Positions 1-5,579 of a stretch of DNA of 5,579 nt are shown piece by piece. The position numbers and the translations under genes were made by a program. The notes beneath the pieces were generated by a model that was not told the origin of the DNA, ran no database searches, and saw nothing but the letters and a program-made list of their open reading frames with translations. This DNA comes from an uncultured beta proteobacterium (lineage in GTDB: Bacteria > Pseudomonadota > Gammaproteobacteria > Burkholderiales > Burkholderiaceae_C): assembly GCA_903958915.1 (NCBI GenBank), contig CAJBVC010000613.1:1-5579 (forward strand), in the 5' to 3' direction. Position 1 is the first letter of the stretch, and every line of letters starts with the position of its first letter.

Positions 1-1239
1 CGCTTCAAGAACAAGGTGGTGTCGGTTACGCCCCAGGGCGATGGAGCGACGCTGCAGGTAGAGACGCCCGACGGCATCTATGCGCTGGAGACTGATTGGT
101 TGATCGTGGCCGACGGTGCGCGCTCCACCGTGCGCCGCCTGATGGACCTGGAGATTGATGGCAAGATCTTCATGGACCGTTTTCTGATTGCCGACGTGGT
201 GATGAAGGCCGACTTTCCGCACGAGCGCTGGTTCTGGTTTGACCCGCCCTTTCACCCCGGGCAGTCGGTGCTTCTGCACCGCCAGGCAGACAATGTGTTT
301 CGCATCGACTTTCAGCTCGGTTGGCAGGCCGACCCGGACGAAGAAAAGAAGCCGGAGAACGTCATTCCGCGCATCAAGGCGATGCTCGGTGATGACCGTG
401 AGTTCGAACTGGAGTGGGTTAGTGTCTACACCTTCCAGTGCCGCCGCATGAACGCCTTCACCCACGGCCATGTGCTGTTTGTGGGGGATGTGGCGCACCA
501 GGTTTCGCCGTTCGGTGCGCGGGGCGCCAACTCAGGGCTACAGGATACCGACAACCTGTGCTGGAAACTCAAACTGGTTATTGAGGGCAAGGCGCCTTCG
601 AGCCTGCTCGACACCTACTCTCAGGAGCGCGTATTTGCAGCCGACGAGAATCTGATGAACTCAACGCGTTCGACCGACTTCATCACGCCCAAGAGCAAGA
701 CCTCGCTGACCTTTCGCAACGCCGTGCTGAGCCTGGCGCGCAACCACAGCTTTGCCCGCGCACTGGTGAATTCCGGTCGCCTATCGGTTCCAGCGATCCT
801 GACCCAGTCCACTCTGAATACGCCGGACGCCGACGCATTTGAAGGCGAGATGGTGCCCGGTGCGCCCCTGGACGATGCACCCCTGCGCAGCGGTGACCAG
901 AACGTCTGGTTGCTCGATTGCGTGGGCAACCATTTCATGGCGCTGATGTATGTCGAAGACCCTTCCAGCGTGGACCCCGCAATGCTGGCGGGCATCACTG
1001 CACTGGCAAGCGATGCGATTGCGCCGGAACTGGTGCTGGTGACCGCCAGGCCGGGAACGCCACCTGCGGGCGTGCGTGTGTTGCACGACCGCGTGGGCCG
1101 TTTTGCCGAGCGTTTTGACGCCCGCGTCGGCACCACCTACCTGGTGCGCCCGGACCAGCATGTGGCGGCCCGCTGGCGCCATGCGAACGCGGCAGCCATC
1201 CGCACCGCCATCGCGCGCGCTACCTGCAACCACGCCTGA
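1..1239 (+). CDS. FAD-dependent aromatic hydroxylase (class A flavoprotein monooxygenase), 5'-truncated by window edge
   Basis: This is the C-terminal 412 residues of a flavoprotein hydroxylase. The frame is open from base 1, and the Rossmann GxGxxG segment must lie upstream. Visible motifs are the DG motif (ADGARSTVRR, Asp at fragment residue 38) and the second FAD-binding motif (GDVAH at 162-166, then PFGARGANSG and DTDNLCWKL). After about residue 275 comes a C-terminal region like the thioredoxin-like domain of phenol-hydroxylase and MhpA-type enzymes. The family uses NAD(P)H and O2 to hydroxylate phenolic rings in the cytoplasm. Full-length relatives have about 550-600 residues, so roughly 150 are missing. 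The stop codon overlaps the ribosome-binding site of the DUF2783 gene, which suggests coupled expression. The substrate cannot be read from the sequence. The context (small partner, fumarylacetoacetase, paa genes) favours a hydroxyphenylacetate-type acid, and a MhaA-like role is inference. Family assignment is firm. Confidence 0.9.
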   Translation, partial: RFKNKVVSVTPQGDGATLQVETPDGIYALETDWLIVADGARSTVRRLMDLEIDGKIFMDRFLIADVVMKADFPHERWFWFDPPFHPGQSVLLHRQADNVFRIDFQLGWQADPDEEKKPENVIPRIKAMLGDDREFELEWVSVYTFQCRRMNAFTHGHVLFVGDVAHQVSPFGARGANSGLQDTDNLCWKLKLVIEGKAPSSLLDTYSQERVFAADENLMNSTRSTDFITPKSKTSLTFRNAVLSLARNHSFARALVNSGRLSVPAILTQSTLNTPDADAFEGEMVPGAPLDDAPLRSGDQNVWLLDCVGNHFMALMYVEDPSSVDPAMLAGITALASDAIAPELVLVTARPGTPPAGVRVLHDRVGRFAERFDARVGTTYLVRPDQHVAARWRHANAAAIRTAIARATCNHA

Positions 1240-1243
1240 GGAG
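1239..1243 (+). promoter_or_regulatory. Shine-Dalgarno (AGGAG) overlapping upstream stop
   Basis: AGGAG sits six bases before the ATG at 1250, and its first base is the last base of the preceding TGA stop. It fixes the start of the DUF2783 gene. It rules out the longer in-frame reading that begins inside the hydroxylase gene. Ribosomes finishing the hydroxylase would be well placed to reinitiate here. Confidence 0.8.
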
Positions 1244-1249
1244 CACACC

Positions 1250-1474
1250 ATGTCTTTGAACCTGCAGCCCCATTTTTTTGAGTCCGGCAAGCGCTACTTT
1301 CATGCGTTCACACCGGGCGACGATTTCTACGAAATGCTGATCGAGACCCACCGCGATCTCAGCGACGAACAAAGCGCTGCCGTCAACGCCAAGTTGATTC
1401 TCTTGTTGGCCAACCATATCGGCGACATTTCCATTTTGCGTGAAGCCATGCAGCTTGCGCGTCAAGACGTTTAA
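1250..1474 (+). CDS. DUF2783-family small protein, putative hydroxylase partner
   Basis: This is a 74-residue cytoplasmic protein with no signal peptide. The core runs from about residue 22 to 70: DDFYEMLIETHRDLSDE, then NAKLILLLANHIGD and SILREAMQLA. It looks all-helical, like the DUF2783 family, which I recall as 60-75 residues long and often beside FAD-dependent oxidoreductases. The start at 1250 is supported by an AGGAG six bases upstream. The gene lies 10 bases after the hydroxylase and 10 bases before the VOC gene. No catalytic motif is visible, so a structural or coupling role is likelier than an enzymatic one. Pseudomonas putida MhaB, a coupling protein of about 6 kDa needed by the flavoprotein MhaA, is a suggestive precedent in size and gene order. 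Whether MhaB is homologous could not be tested here. Family call is good; function is inference. Confidence 0.8.
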   Translation: MSLNLQPHFFESGKRYFHAFTPGDDFYEMLIETHRDLSDEQSAAVNAKLILLLANHIGDISILREAMQLARQDV

Positions 1475-1478
1475 GGAG
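1473..1478 (+). promoter_or_regulatory. Shine-Dalgarno (AAGGAG) overlapping upstream stop
   Basis: AAGGAG overlaps the TAA stop of the DUF2783 gene by two bases and is six bases from the ATG at 1485. It is the strongest ribosome-binding site in the window. It selects 1485 over the in-frame ATG at 1440, which lies within the preceding gene. Confidence 0.8.
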
Positions 1479-1484
1479 CACGCC

Positions 1485-2024
1485 ATGCAGATCGAAAAAA
1501 TCCACCACGTCGCCTACCGCTGCAAAGACGCCAAGCAAACTGTGGAGTGGTACCAGAAATACCTTCAGATGAATTTCATTCTGGCCATTGCCGAAGACCA
1601 GGTGCCATCCACCAAGGAGCCCGATCCCTACATGCACGTCTTCCTCGATGCGGGTGGCGGCAACGTGTTGGCATTCTTCGAATTGCCCACCAAGCCGGAG
1701 ATGGGGCGCGACCCCAACACGCCCGTCTGGACCCAGCATCTGGCATTGCAAGTGGGTTCGGTCGACGACCTGCTGCAAACCAAGGCGCGTCTGGAAGCCG
1801 ACGGTATTGAAGTCGTTGGCCCGACCGATCACACCATTTTCAAGTCCATCTATTTCTTTGATCCCAGCGGTCACCGACTGGAACTCGCTGCCAACACCGG
1901 CACCCCCAAAATGTCGCAAATGCTCGACGCCGTGAAGTGGGAAATGCTCGAGGAATGGGATCGCACCAAGAAGGCGCCCCAGCAGGCGCGCTGGATGCAT
2001 GACGGCAGCTTCCACATTGCGTAA
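1485..2024 (+). CDS. VOC (glyoxalase/bleomycin-resistance/dioxygenase fold) metalloenzyme
   Basis: This is a 179-residue cytoplasmic protein with two paired beta-alpha-beta-beta-beta modules: about 4-68 (IEKIHHVAYRCKDAKQTV to LAFFELP) and 82-136 (WTQHLALQV to GHRLELAA). Likely metal ligands are His8, Glu66, His85 and Glu133. That four-ligand pattern is typical of glyoxalase I or epimerase-like VOC enzymes. The 2-His-1-Glu set of type I extradiol dioxygenases (His8, His85, Glu133) is a subset of it. The C-terminal tail (about 140-179, LDAVKWEMLEEWDRTKKAP) is helical and charged and lies outside the core fold. The gene has a strong ribosome-binding site and lies six bases before the fumarylacetoacetase gene. 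It plausibly acts on a ring-fission product or an adjacent intermediate, or is a ring-cleavage enzyme. The reaction cannot be settled from sequence. Confidence 0.88.
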   Translation: MQIEKIHHVAYRCKDAKQTVEWYQKYLQMNFILAIAEDQVPSTKEPDPYMHVFLDAGGGNVLAFFELPTKPEMGRDPNTPVWTQHLALQVGSVDDLLQTKARLEADGIEVVGPTDHTIFKSIYFFDPSGHRLELAANTGTPKMSQMLDAVKWEMLEEWDRTKKAPQQARWMHDGSFHIA

Positions 2025-2030
2025 CGACCC

Positions 2031-3047
2031 ATGAAACTTGCGACACTGAAAAGGGGCGGGCGCGACGGCACCTTGGTGGTGGTGAACCGCCGGTTGACGC
2101 ATTGCCGAACGGTTCCCGAGATTGCCTGCACACTGCAGCATGCCCTGGACGACTGGGACCACTGCACTGCGCAATTGCAGCAGGTCTACCAAGACCTCAA
2201 CGGCGACCCCCTCGGTCGATCCGAACCCTTTGATCCATCGGCCTGCCATTCGCCCTTGCCCAGGGCTTACCAGTGGGCCGACGGCTCGGCATATGTGAAC
2301 CATGTGGAACTGGTTCGACGTGCACGCGGTGCCGATCTGCCAAGCGAATTCTGGACCGATCCACTGATGTATCAGGGCGGTTCCGACGCATTTGTCGGCC
2401 CCTGTGACCCGGTGCGCGTTCTGTCCGAGGCCTGGGGCATAGACCTGGAAGCCGAAGTCGCGGTGATTACAGGCGACGTCGCAATGGGGTCCAATTCGGC
2501 AATCGCCAGTGGATCGGTGCGCTTGCTGATGCTGGTTAACGACGTCTCGCTGCGCAACCTCATTCCAGCCGAGTTGGCCAAGGGTTTCGGCTTCTTCCAG
2601 TCCAAGCCAGCCTGTGCCTTCAGCCCGGTTGCAGTCACGCCAGATGAACTCGGGCCTGATTGGCACGAATCGCGCGCGCACAGGCCACTCAAGGTCCACA
2701 TCAACGGCAAGTTGTTCGGCCAGCCCGACGCCGGCACCGACATGGTGTTTGACTTCGCGCAGCTGATTGCACATGCGGCCAAGACCCGGGAACTTGGTGC
2801 TGGCACGATCATCGGGTCGGGCACCGTTTCCAACAAACAGGGTGGGCTGCAAGGCTCATCGATTGCCAACGGCGGGGTTGGATATTGCTGCATTGCGGAG
2901 TTGCGGATGTATGAAACGATCGAAACTGGCACACCACGCACACCTTTCTTGAAATTTGGGGACCGCTTGCGCATCGAAATGACCGATCGCAGTGGAGACT
3001 CAATATTTGGTGCCATCGAGCAGCAGGTTCTGCCCTGCCCTACCTGA
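2031..3047 (+). CDS. Fumarylacetoacetate hydrolase family protein (short bacterial fumarylacetoacetase-like)
   Basis: This 338-residue cytoplasmic protein belongs to the family that cleaves a beta-diketone such as fumarylacetoacetate into fumarate plus acetoacetate, the last step of homogentisate breakdown. By analogy with mouse FAH, metal ligands are Asp84, Glu140, Glu142 (DLEAEVAVITGD) and Asp171 (NDVSLRN). Candidate catalytic residues are His91, seven residues after Asp84 as in FAH Asp126/His133, plus Tyr114 and Arg175. Lys192 (FFQSKP) and GSGTVSNK (262-269) are the other family landmarks. At 338 residues it is shorter than mammalian fumarylacetoacetase (about 420) but normal for a bacterial subgroup. 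The N-terminal domain spans roughly 1-75. The start ATG is six bases after the VOC stop with no clear Shine-Dalgarno, so translation is probably coupled. Fumarylpyruvate (gentisate route) is an alternative substrate. Confidence 0.88.
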   Translation: MKLATLKRGGRDGTLVVVNRRLTHCRTVPEIACTLQHALDDWDHCTAQLQQVYQDLNGDPLGRSEPFDPSACHSPLPRAYQWADGSAYVNHVELVRRARGADLPSEFWTDPLMYQGGSDAFVGPCDPVRVLSEAWGIDLEAEVAVITGDVAMGSNSAIASGSVRLLMLVNDVSLRNLIPAELAKGFGFFQSKPACAFSPVAVTPDELGPDWHESRAHRPLKVHINGKLFGQPDAGTDMVFDFAQLIAHAAKTRELGAGTIIGSGTVSNKQGGLQGSSIANGGVGYCCIAELRMYETIETGTPRTPFLKFGDRLRIEMTDRSGDSIFGAIEQQVLPCPT

Positions 3048-3081
3048 CAATCCACTTCCCATTCACTTTGCGACACCGCTT
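3048..3081 (+). other. Longest intergenic gap (34 bases), no signal seen
   Basis: This spacer separates the fumarylacetoacetase-like gene from paaN. It holds no inverted repeat, T-tract or good Shine-Dalgarno that I can see. It is the only gap here over 12 bases and marks the boundary between the hydroxylase-type genes and the paa genes. It is too short to hold a full promoter unless that extends into the upstream gene. Confidence 0.5.
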
Positions 3082-4749
3082 ATGACTCACTCACTGTTCG
3101 AAAAACACCGCACCAAGCTCGACACGGCACTCCACGCCATCCACACCCGCGGCTATTGGGCCGCCTACAGCGAAGCGGCCAGTCCCAAGCTCTATGGCGA
3201 AACCGCGCCAGCCGACGGCAAGCAGGCTTTCGAGGCTCATCTGGGACAGAAATTTGAACTGAGCCAACCCGGCACCACTGGCTGGATGGGCGGCGAAGTC
3301 TCGCCCTACGGCGTGGCGCTTGATGTGCTGTACCCCGTCTGCGACGTGGACGCGCTGATCGGTGCCGCACAGGCTGCGATGGGGGGCTGGCAGGCCGCTG
3401 GAGTCGATGGCCGCACGGGCATGTGCATCGAGATGCTCGATCGCCTGAATGCACAGAGTTTCGAGTTGGCCCACGCCGTCATGGTGACCACGGGGCAGGG
3501 CTGGATGATGGCCTTTCAAGCGGGCAGTCCGCATGCGCAGGACCGTGGCCTGGAGGCGGTGGCCTATGCCTACCGTGAGCAGAAATTTGTACCCGCTGAG
3601 GCGACCTGGGAAAAGCCCCAGGGCAAGAATCCCCCGCTGGTCATGAAGAAGCACTTCGAAATCGTGGGCCGCGGCGTAGCCGTGGTAGTGGGTTGCGGCA
3701 CCTTCCCCACCTGGAACACCTATCCAGGATTGTTTGCGGCATTGGCCACCGGCAACGCGGTGATCGTCAAGCCGCACGAGCATGCGATTCTGCCGGCAGC
3801 CATCACCGTGCGCACCATTCGTGCAGTGTTGAGCGAAAACGGTATTGACCCCAATCTGGTCACGCTGTGCGTACCTGAGAAGCGTGAGACGACGCAGGCG
3901 CTGGTCACCCATGGGGCTGTCAAGTCGATCGACTTCACGGGCAGCAATGCCTTTGGCCAGTGGTTGATGGACCACTGCCGGCAGGCCCAGGTCTATGCCG
4001 AGCTTGCCGGTGTGAACAACATCGTTGTCGACTCCACCGACGCCTACAAGGCGATGCTGCGCAACCTGGCGTTCACGCTGTCGCTTTACTCGGGTCAGAT
4101 GTGCACTACCTCGCAGGCGCTGTTCGTGCCGGCATCGGGTATCGACACCGACGAAGGCCACAAGAGTTTCGAAGAAGTCGGCGCAGATCTGGCGCGTGCC
4201 GTTGAAGCGGCCCTGACCAAACCCGAAGTAGCGCTCGCGGTGCTGGGTGCTGTGCAGTCGAGCGCCACGCTGGAGCGCATTGCGCTGGCCAACAGCGGCG
4301 CGCTGGGCCAGGTGTTGCTCACCTCCCAAAAACTCGACAACCCCGAGTTTCCCAACGCGCAGGTACGCACGCCGGTGCTGCTGGCCTGTGATGCCGCCGA
4401 TGAAGCCTCGTACATGGAAGAGCGCTTCGGCCCCATCACCTTTTTGGTCAAGGTGCCCGACACACAGACTGCCATTGCCCTTTCCGAGCGGGTGATCACG
4501 ACCCATGGCGCGCTCACTGCGGCCATCTACAGCACCCGCTCCGAAGTCGTCGACGCGATGACCGCCGCCACCTGGCGCTCCAAGGTGGCACTCTCCATCA
4601 ACCTCACCGGTGGCGTGTTTGTCAACCAGTCCGCAGCGTTTTCGGATTATCACGGTACCGGCGGCAACCCGGCCGCCAACGCGTCGTATGCCGATTCCGC
4701 CTTTGTCGCCAACCGGTTTCGCGTCGTTCAACGGCGCTACCACGTCTGA
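3082..4749 (+). CDS. paaN: Phenylacetic acid degradation protein PaaN (stand-alone aldehyde dehydrogenase)
   Basis: This 555-residue soluble aldehyde dehydrogenase is expected to oxidise the reactive CoA-bound semialdehyde formed when the oxepin ring is opened in phenylacetyl-CoA catabolism. Dehydrogenase landmarks are Asn211 (TFPTWN), Lys230 (VIVKPHE, cofactor binding), FTGS at 285-288, general base Glu307 (AELAG), catalytic Cys341 (SGQMCTTSQ) and ERFGP at 447-451. PaaN-type features are the N-terminal extension of about 85 residues (FEKHRTKLDTAL, RGYW) and the segments FQAGSPHAQDRGLEAVAYAY (145-164) and ATWEKPQGK (174-182). Unlike PaaZ (about 680 residues) it has no C-terminal MaoC hydratase domain, so ring opening needs a separate protein. 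The ATG at 3082 is chosen because conserved sequence begins there. The longer in-frame reading from 2992 would overlap the fumarylacetoacetase gene. The stop lies eight bases before paaG. Confidence 0.9.
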   Translation: MTHSLFEKHRTKLDTALHAIHTRGYWAAYSEAASPKLYGETAPADGKQAFEAHLGQKFELSQPGTTGWMGGEVSPYGVALDVLYPVCDVDALIGAAQAAMGGWQAAGVDGRTGMCIEMLDRLNAQSFELAHAVMVTTGQGWMMAFQAGSPHAQDRGLEAVAYAYREQKFVPAEATWEKPQGKNPPLVMKKHFEIVGRGVAVVVGCGTFPTWNTYPGLFAALATGNAVIVKPHEHAILPAAITVRTIRAVLSENGIDPNLVTLCVPEKRETTQALVTHGAVKSIDFTGSNAFGQWLMDHCRQAQVYAELAGVNNIVVDSTDAYKAMLRNLAFTLSLYSGQMCTTSQALFVPASGIDTDEGHKSFEEVGADLARAVEAALTKPEVALAVLGAVQSSATLERIALANSGALGQVLLTSQKLDNPEFPNAQVRTPVLLACDAADEASYMEERFGPITFLVKVPDTQTAIALSERVITTHGALTAAIYSTRSEVVDAMTAATWRSKVALSINLTGGVFVNQSAAFSDYHGTGGNPAANASYADSAFVANRFRVVQRRYHV

Positions 4750-4757
4750 AGCACACC

Positions 4758-5549
4758 ATGAACTACCAAAACATCCTTTTTGACGTTGACAACGGTGTGG
4801 CGCGCCTGACGCTAAACCGCCCCGACAAGCTCAACAGTTTCAATGGCGCCATGCATGGGGAGTTACGCGCGGCACTCGATACGGTGCAAAACGATAAGAG
4901 CATTCGCGTGCTGGTCATCAGCGGGGCGGGGCGGGCCTTTTGTGCCGGCCAGGATTTGGCCGACCCTGCCATGGCCATGGGTCCGATGCAGCCTGATATT
5001 GGCAACGTGGTCGAGCAACACTACAAGCCGCTGATTCTGGGCCTGCAAAACCTGCGGGTTCCCACGGTGGCCATGGTCAACGGGATTGCGGCAGGTGCAG
5101 GTGCCAGTCTGGCGCTGGCGTGCGATCTGGTCATTGCGGCCAAGTCGGCGTCCTTTTTGCAGGCGTTCAGCAAGATCGGTTTGATTCCTGACACGGGTGG
5201 CACCTGGTTTCTGCCACAACGCGTGGGCATGGCCCGCGCCATGGGACTGGCATTGCTGGCCGACAAATTGCCTGCGGAAAAAGCTGCCGAGTGGGGCTTG
5301 ATCTGGCAGGTGGTAGACGACGGCGAACTTCAAGCCCATGTCGACAAACTCGCAGCCCAACTGGCCACCATGCCGACCAAGGCGCTGGTGCGCACGCGCC
5401 AAGCCATGCATGCAGCGCCCAACCACACGCTGGAGCAGCAGTTGTCGATGGAGGGTGGCTTCATGCGTGAACTCGGCTGGAGCCCGGATTTCGCGGAAGG
5501 TTCCGCAGCCTTCATGGAAAAGCGCGCTCCCAAGTTCACCGGAAACTGA
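4758..5549 (+). CDS. paaG: PaaG, 1,2-epoxyphenylacetyl-CoA isomerase (crotonase superfamily)
   Basis: This 263-residue crotonase-fold enzyme should isomerise ring-1,2-epoxyphenylacetyl-CoA to the oxepin-CoA in the aerobic phenylacetate pathway, and can also shift double bonds in later beta-oxidation steps. Motifs are LTLNRPDKLNSF (17-28), the oxyanion-hole segment FCAGQDL (61-67) and NGIAAGAGASLALACD (108-123), and the active-site acid Asp145 in GLIPDTGGTW. The two glutamates of true enoyl-CoA hydratases (rat Glu144 and Glu164) align with Ser117 and Phe137, leaving Asp145 as the only acid. That is the PaaG pattern rather than a hydratase. The C-terminal helices (about 190-263) end KRAPKFTGN, and the length is normal for the family. 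The start follows paaN by eight bases with only a weak GAAG upstream, suggesting coupling. Confidence is high. Confidence 0.93.
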   Translation: MNYQNILFDVDNGVARLTLNRPDKLNSFNGAMHGELRAALDTVQNDKSIRVLVISGAGRAFCAGQDLADPAMAMGPMQPDIGNVVEQHYKPLILGLQNLRVPTVAMVNGIAAGAGASLALACDLVIAAKSASFLQAFSKIGLIPDTGGTWFLPQRVGMARAMGLALLADKLPAEKAAEWGLIWQVVDDGELQAHVDKLAAQLATMPTKALVRTRQAMHAAPNHTLEQQLSMEGGFMRELGWSPDFAEGSAAFMEKRAPKFTGN

Positions 5550-5553
5550 CCGC

Positions 5554-5579
5554 ATGGCGTCTGCAATTTCACCGCAAAG
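5554..5579 (+). CDS. Probable start of the next operon gene (partial)
   Basis: An ATG four bases after the paaG stop opens a frame to the window edge reading MASAISPQ. The spacing matches the tight gaps elsewhere in the cluster. Eight residues are too few to identify it. In related clusters paaG is often followed by paaI (thioesterase) or paaH (3-hydroxyacyl-CoA dehydrogenase), so either would fit. No good Shine-Dalgarno is seen. Confidence 0.45.

Noticed and set aside
1076..1249. Longer in-frame start for the DUF2783 protein
   Set aside because: This portion is out-of-frame reading of the hydroxylase gene. The ATG at 1250 has a well-placed AGGAG and gives the usual family length.
1383..2852. 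489-codon open frame on the - strand opposite the VOC and fumarylacetoacetase genes
   Set aside because: It spans two conserved + strand genes and their intergenic gap, has no recognisable motif and no supporting ribosome-binding site that I can see. It is a codon-bias shadow.
2992..3081. 30-residue N-terminal extension of PaaN from an upstream start
   Set aside because: It would overlap the end of the fumarylacetoacetase gene, and its residues do not resemble PaaN. Family-like sequence begins at the ATG at 3082.
3091..4743. Very long open frame (550 codons) on the - strand opposite paaN
   Set aside because: It lies wholly antisense to a clearly conserved aldehyde dehydrogenase. Its translation is rich in Arg, Gly, His and Val with no recognisable domain. 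This is the usual mirror effect of strong third-position GC bias.
1..5579. CRISPR arrays, tRNA/rRNA genes, insertion sequences, phage or toxin-antitoxin genes
   Set aside because: I saw no direct-repeat array, RNA gene signature, transposase motif or terminal inverted repeat. The window is almost fully accounted for by metabolic genes, so I found no novel defence or mobile system.

Overview
This window is an aromatic-acid catabolic gene cluster from a proteobacterium. It is most likely a betaproteobacterium of the Burkholderiales/Comamonadaceae type (for example a Hydrogenophaga, Rhodoferax or Polaromonas relative). That call rests on moderately high GC (about 60% by eye), the style of the encoded proteins and the stand-alone PaaN form. 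It is inference from recall, not a database result. All supported genes lie on the + strand, head to tail, with gaps of 4-34 bases. No terminator or internal promoter is recognisable, so the layout reads as one operon or two abutting operons cut at both window edges.

Left half (1-3047): the C-terminal three quarters of a class A FAD-dependent aromatic hydroxylase, a 74-residue DUF2783-type protein, a VOC/glyoxalase-fold metalloenzyme and a short bacterial fumarylacetoacetase-like hydrolase. The large flavoprotein followed directly by a tiny partner resembles the reported two-component 3-hydroxyphenylacetate 6-hydroxylase MhaAB of Pseudomonas putida, which makes homogentisate. A fumarylacetoacetase downstream fits a homogentisate- or gentisate-type lower pathway. 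The ring-cleaving dioxygenase is not visible and may lie upstream.

Right half (3082-5579): paaN (stand-alone aldehyde dehydrogenase) and paaG (ring 1,2-epoxyphenylacetyl-CoA isomerase) of the aerobic phenylacetyl-CoA pathway, then the first 26 bases of a probable further gene. PaaG converts the ring epoxide to the oxepin. PaaN is expected to oxidise the semialdehyde formed after hydrolytic ring opening.

The window therefore appears to join two phenylacetate-related routes: ring hydroxylation of a free phenolic acid on the left, and the CoA-thioester epoxide route on the right. The parts least explained by known biochemistry are the DUF2783 protein and the VOC protein.
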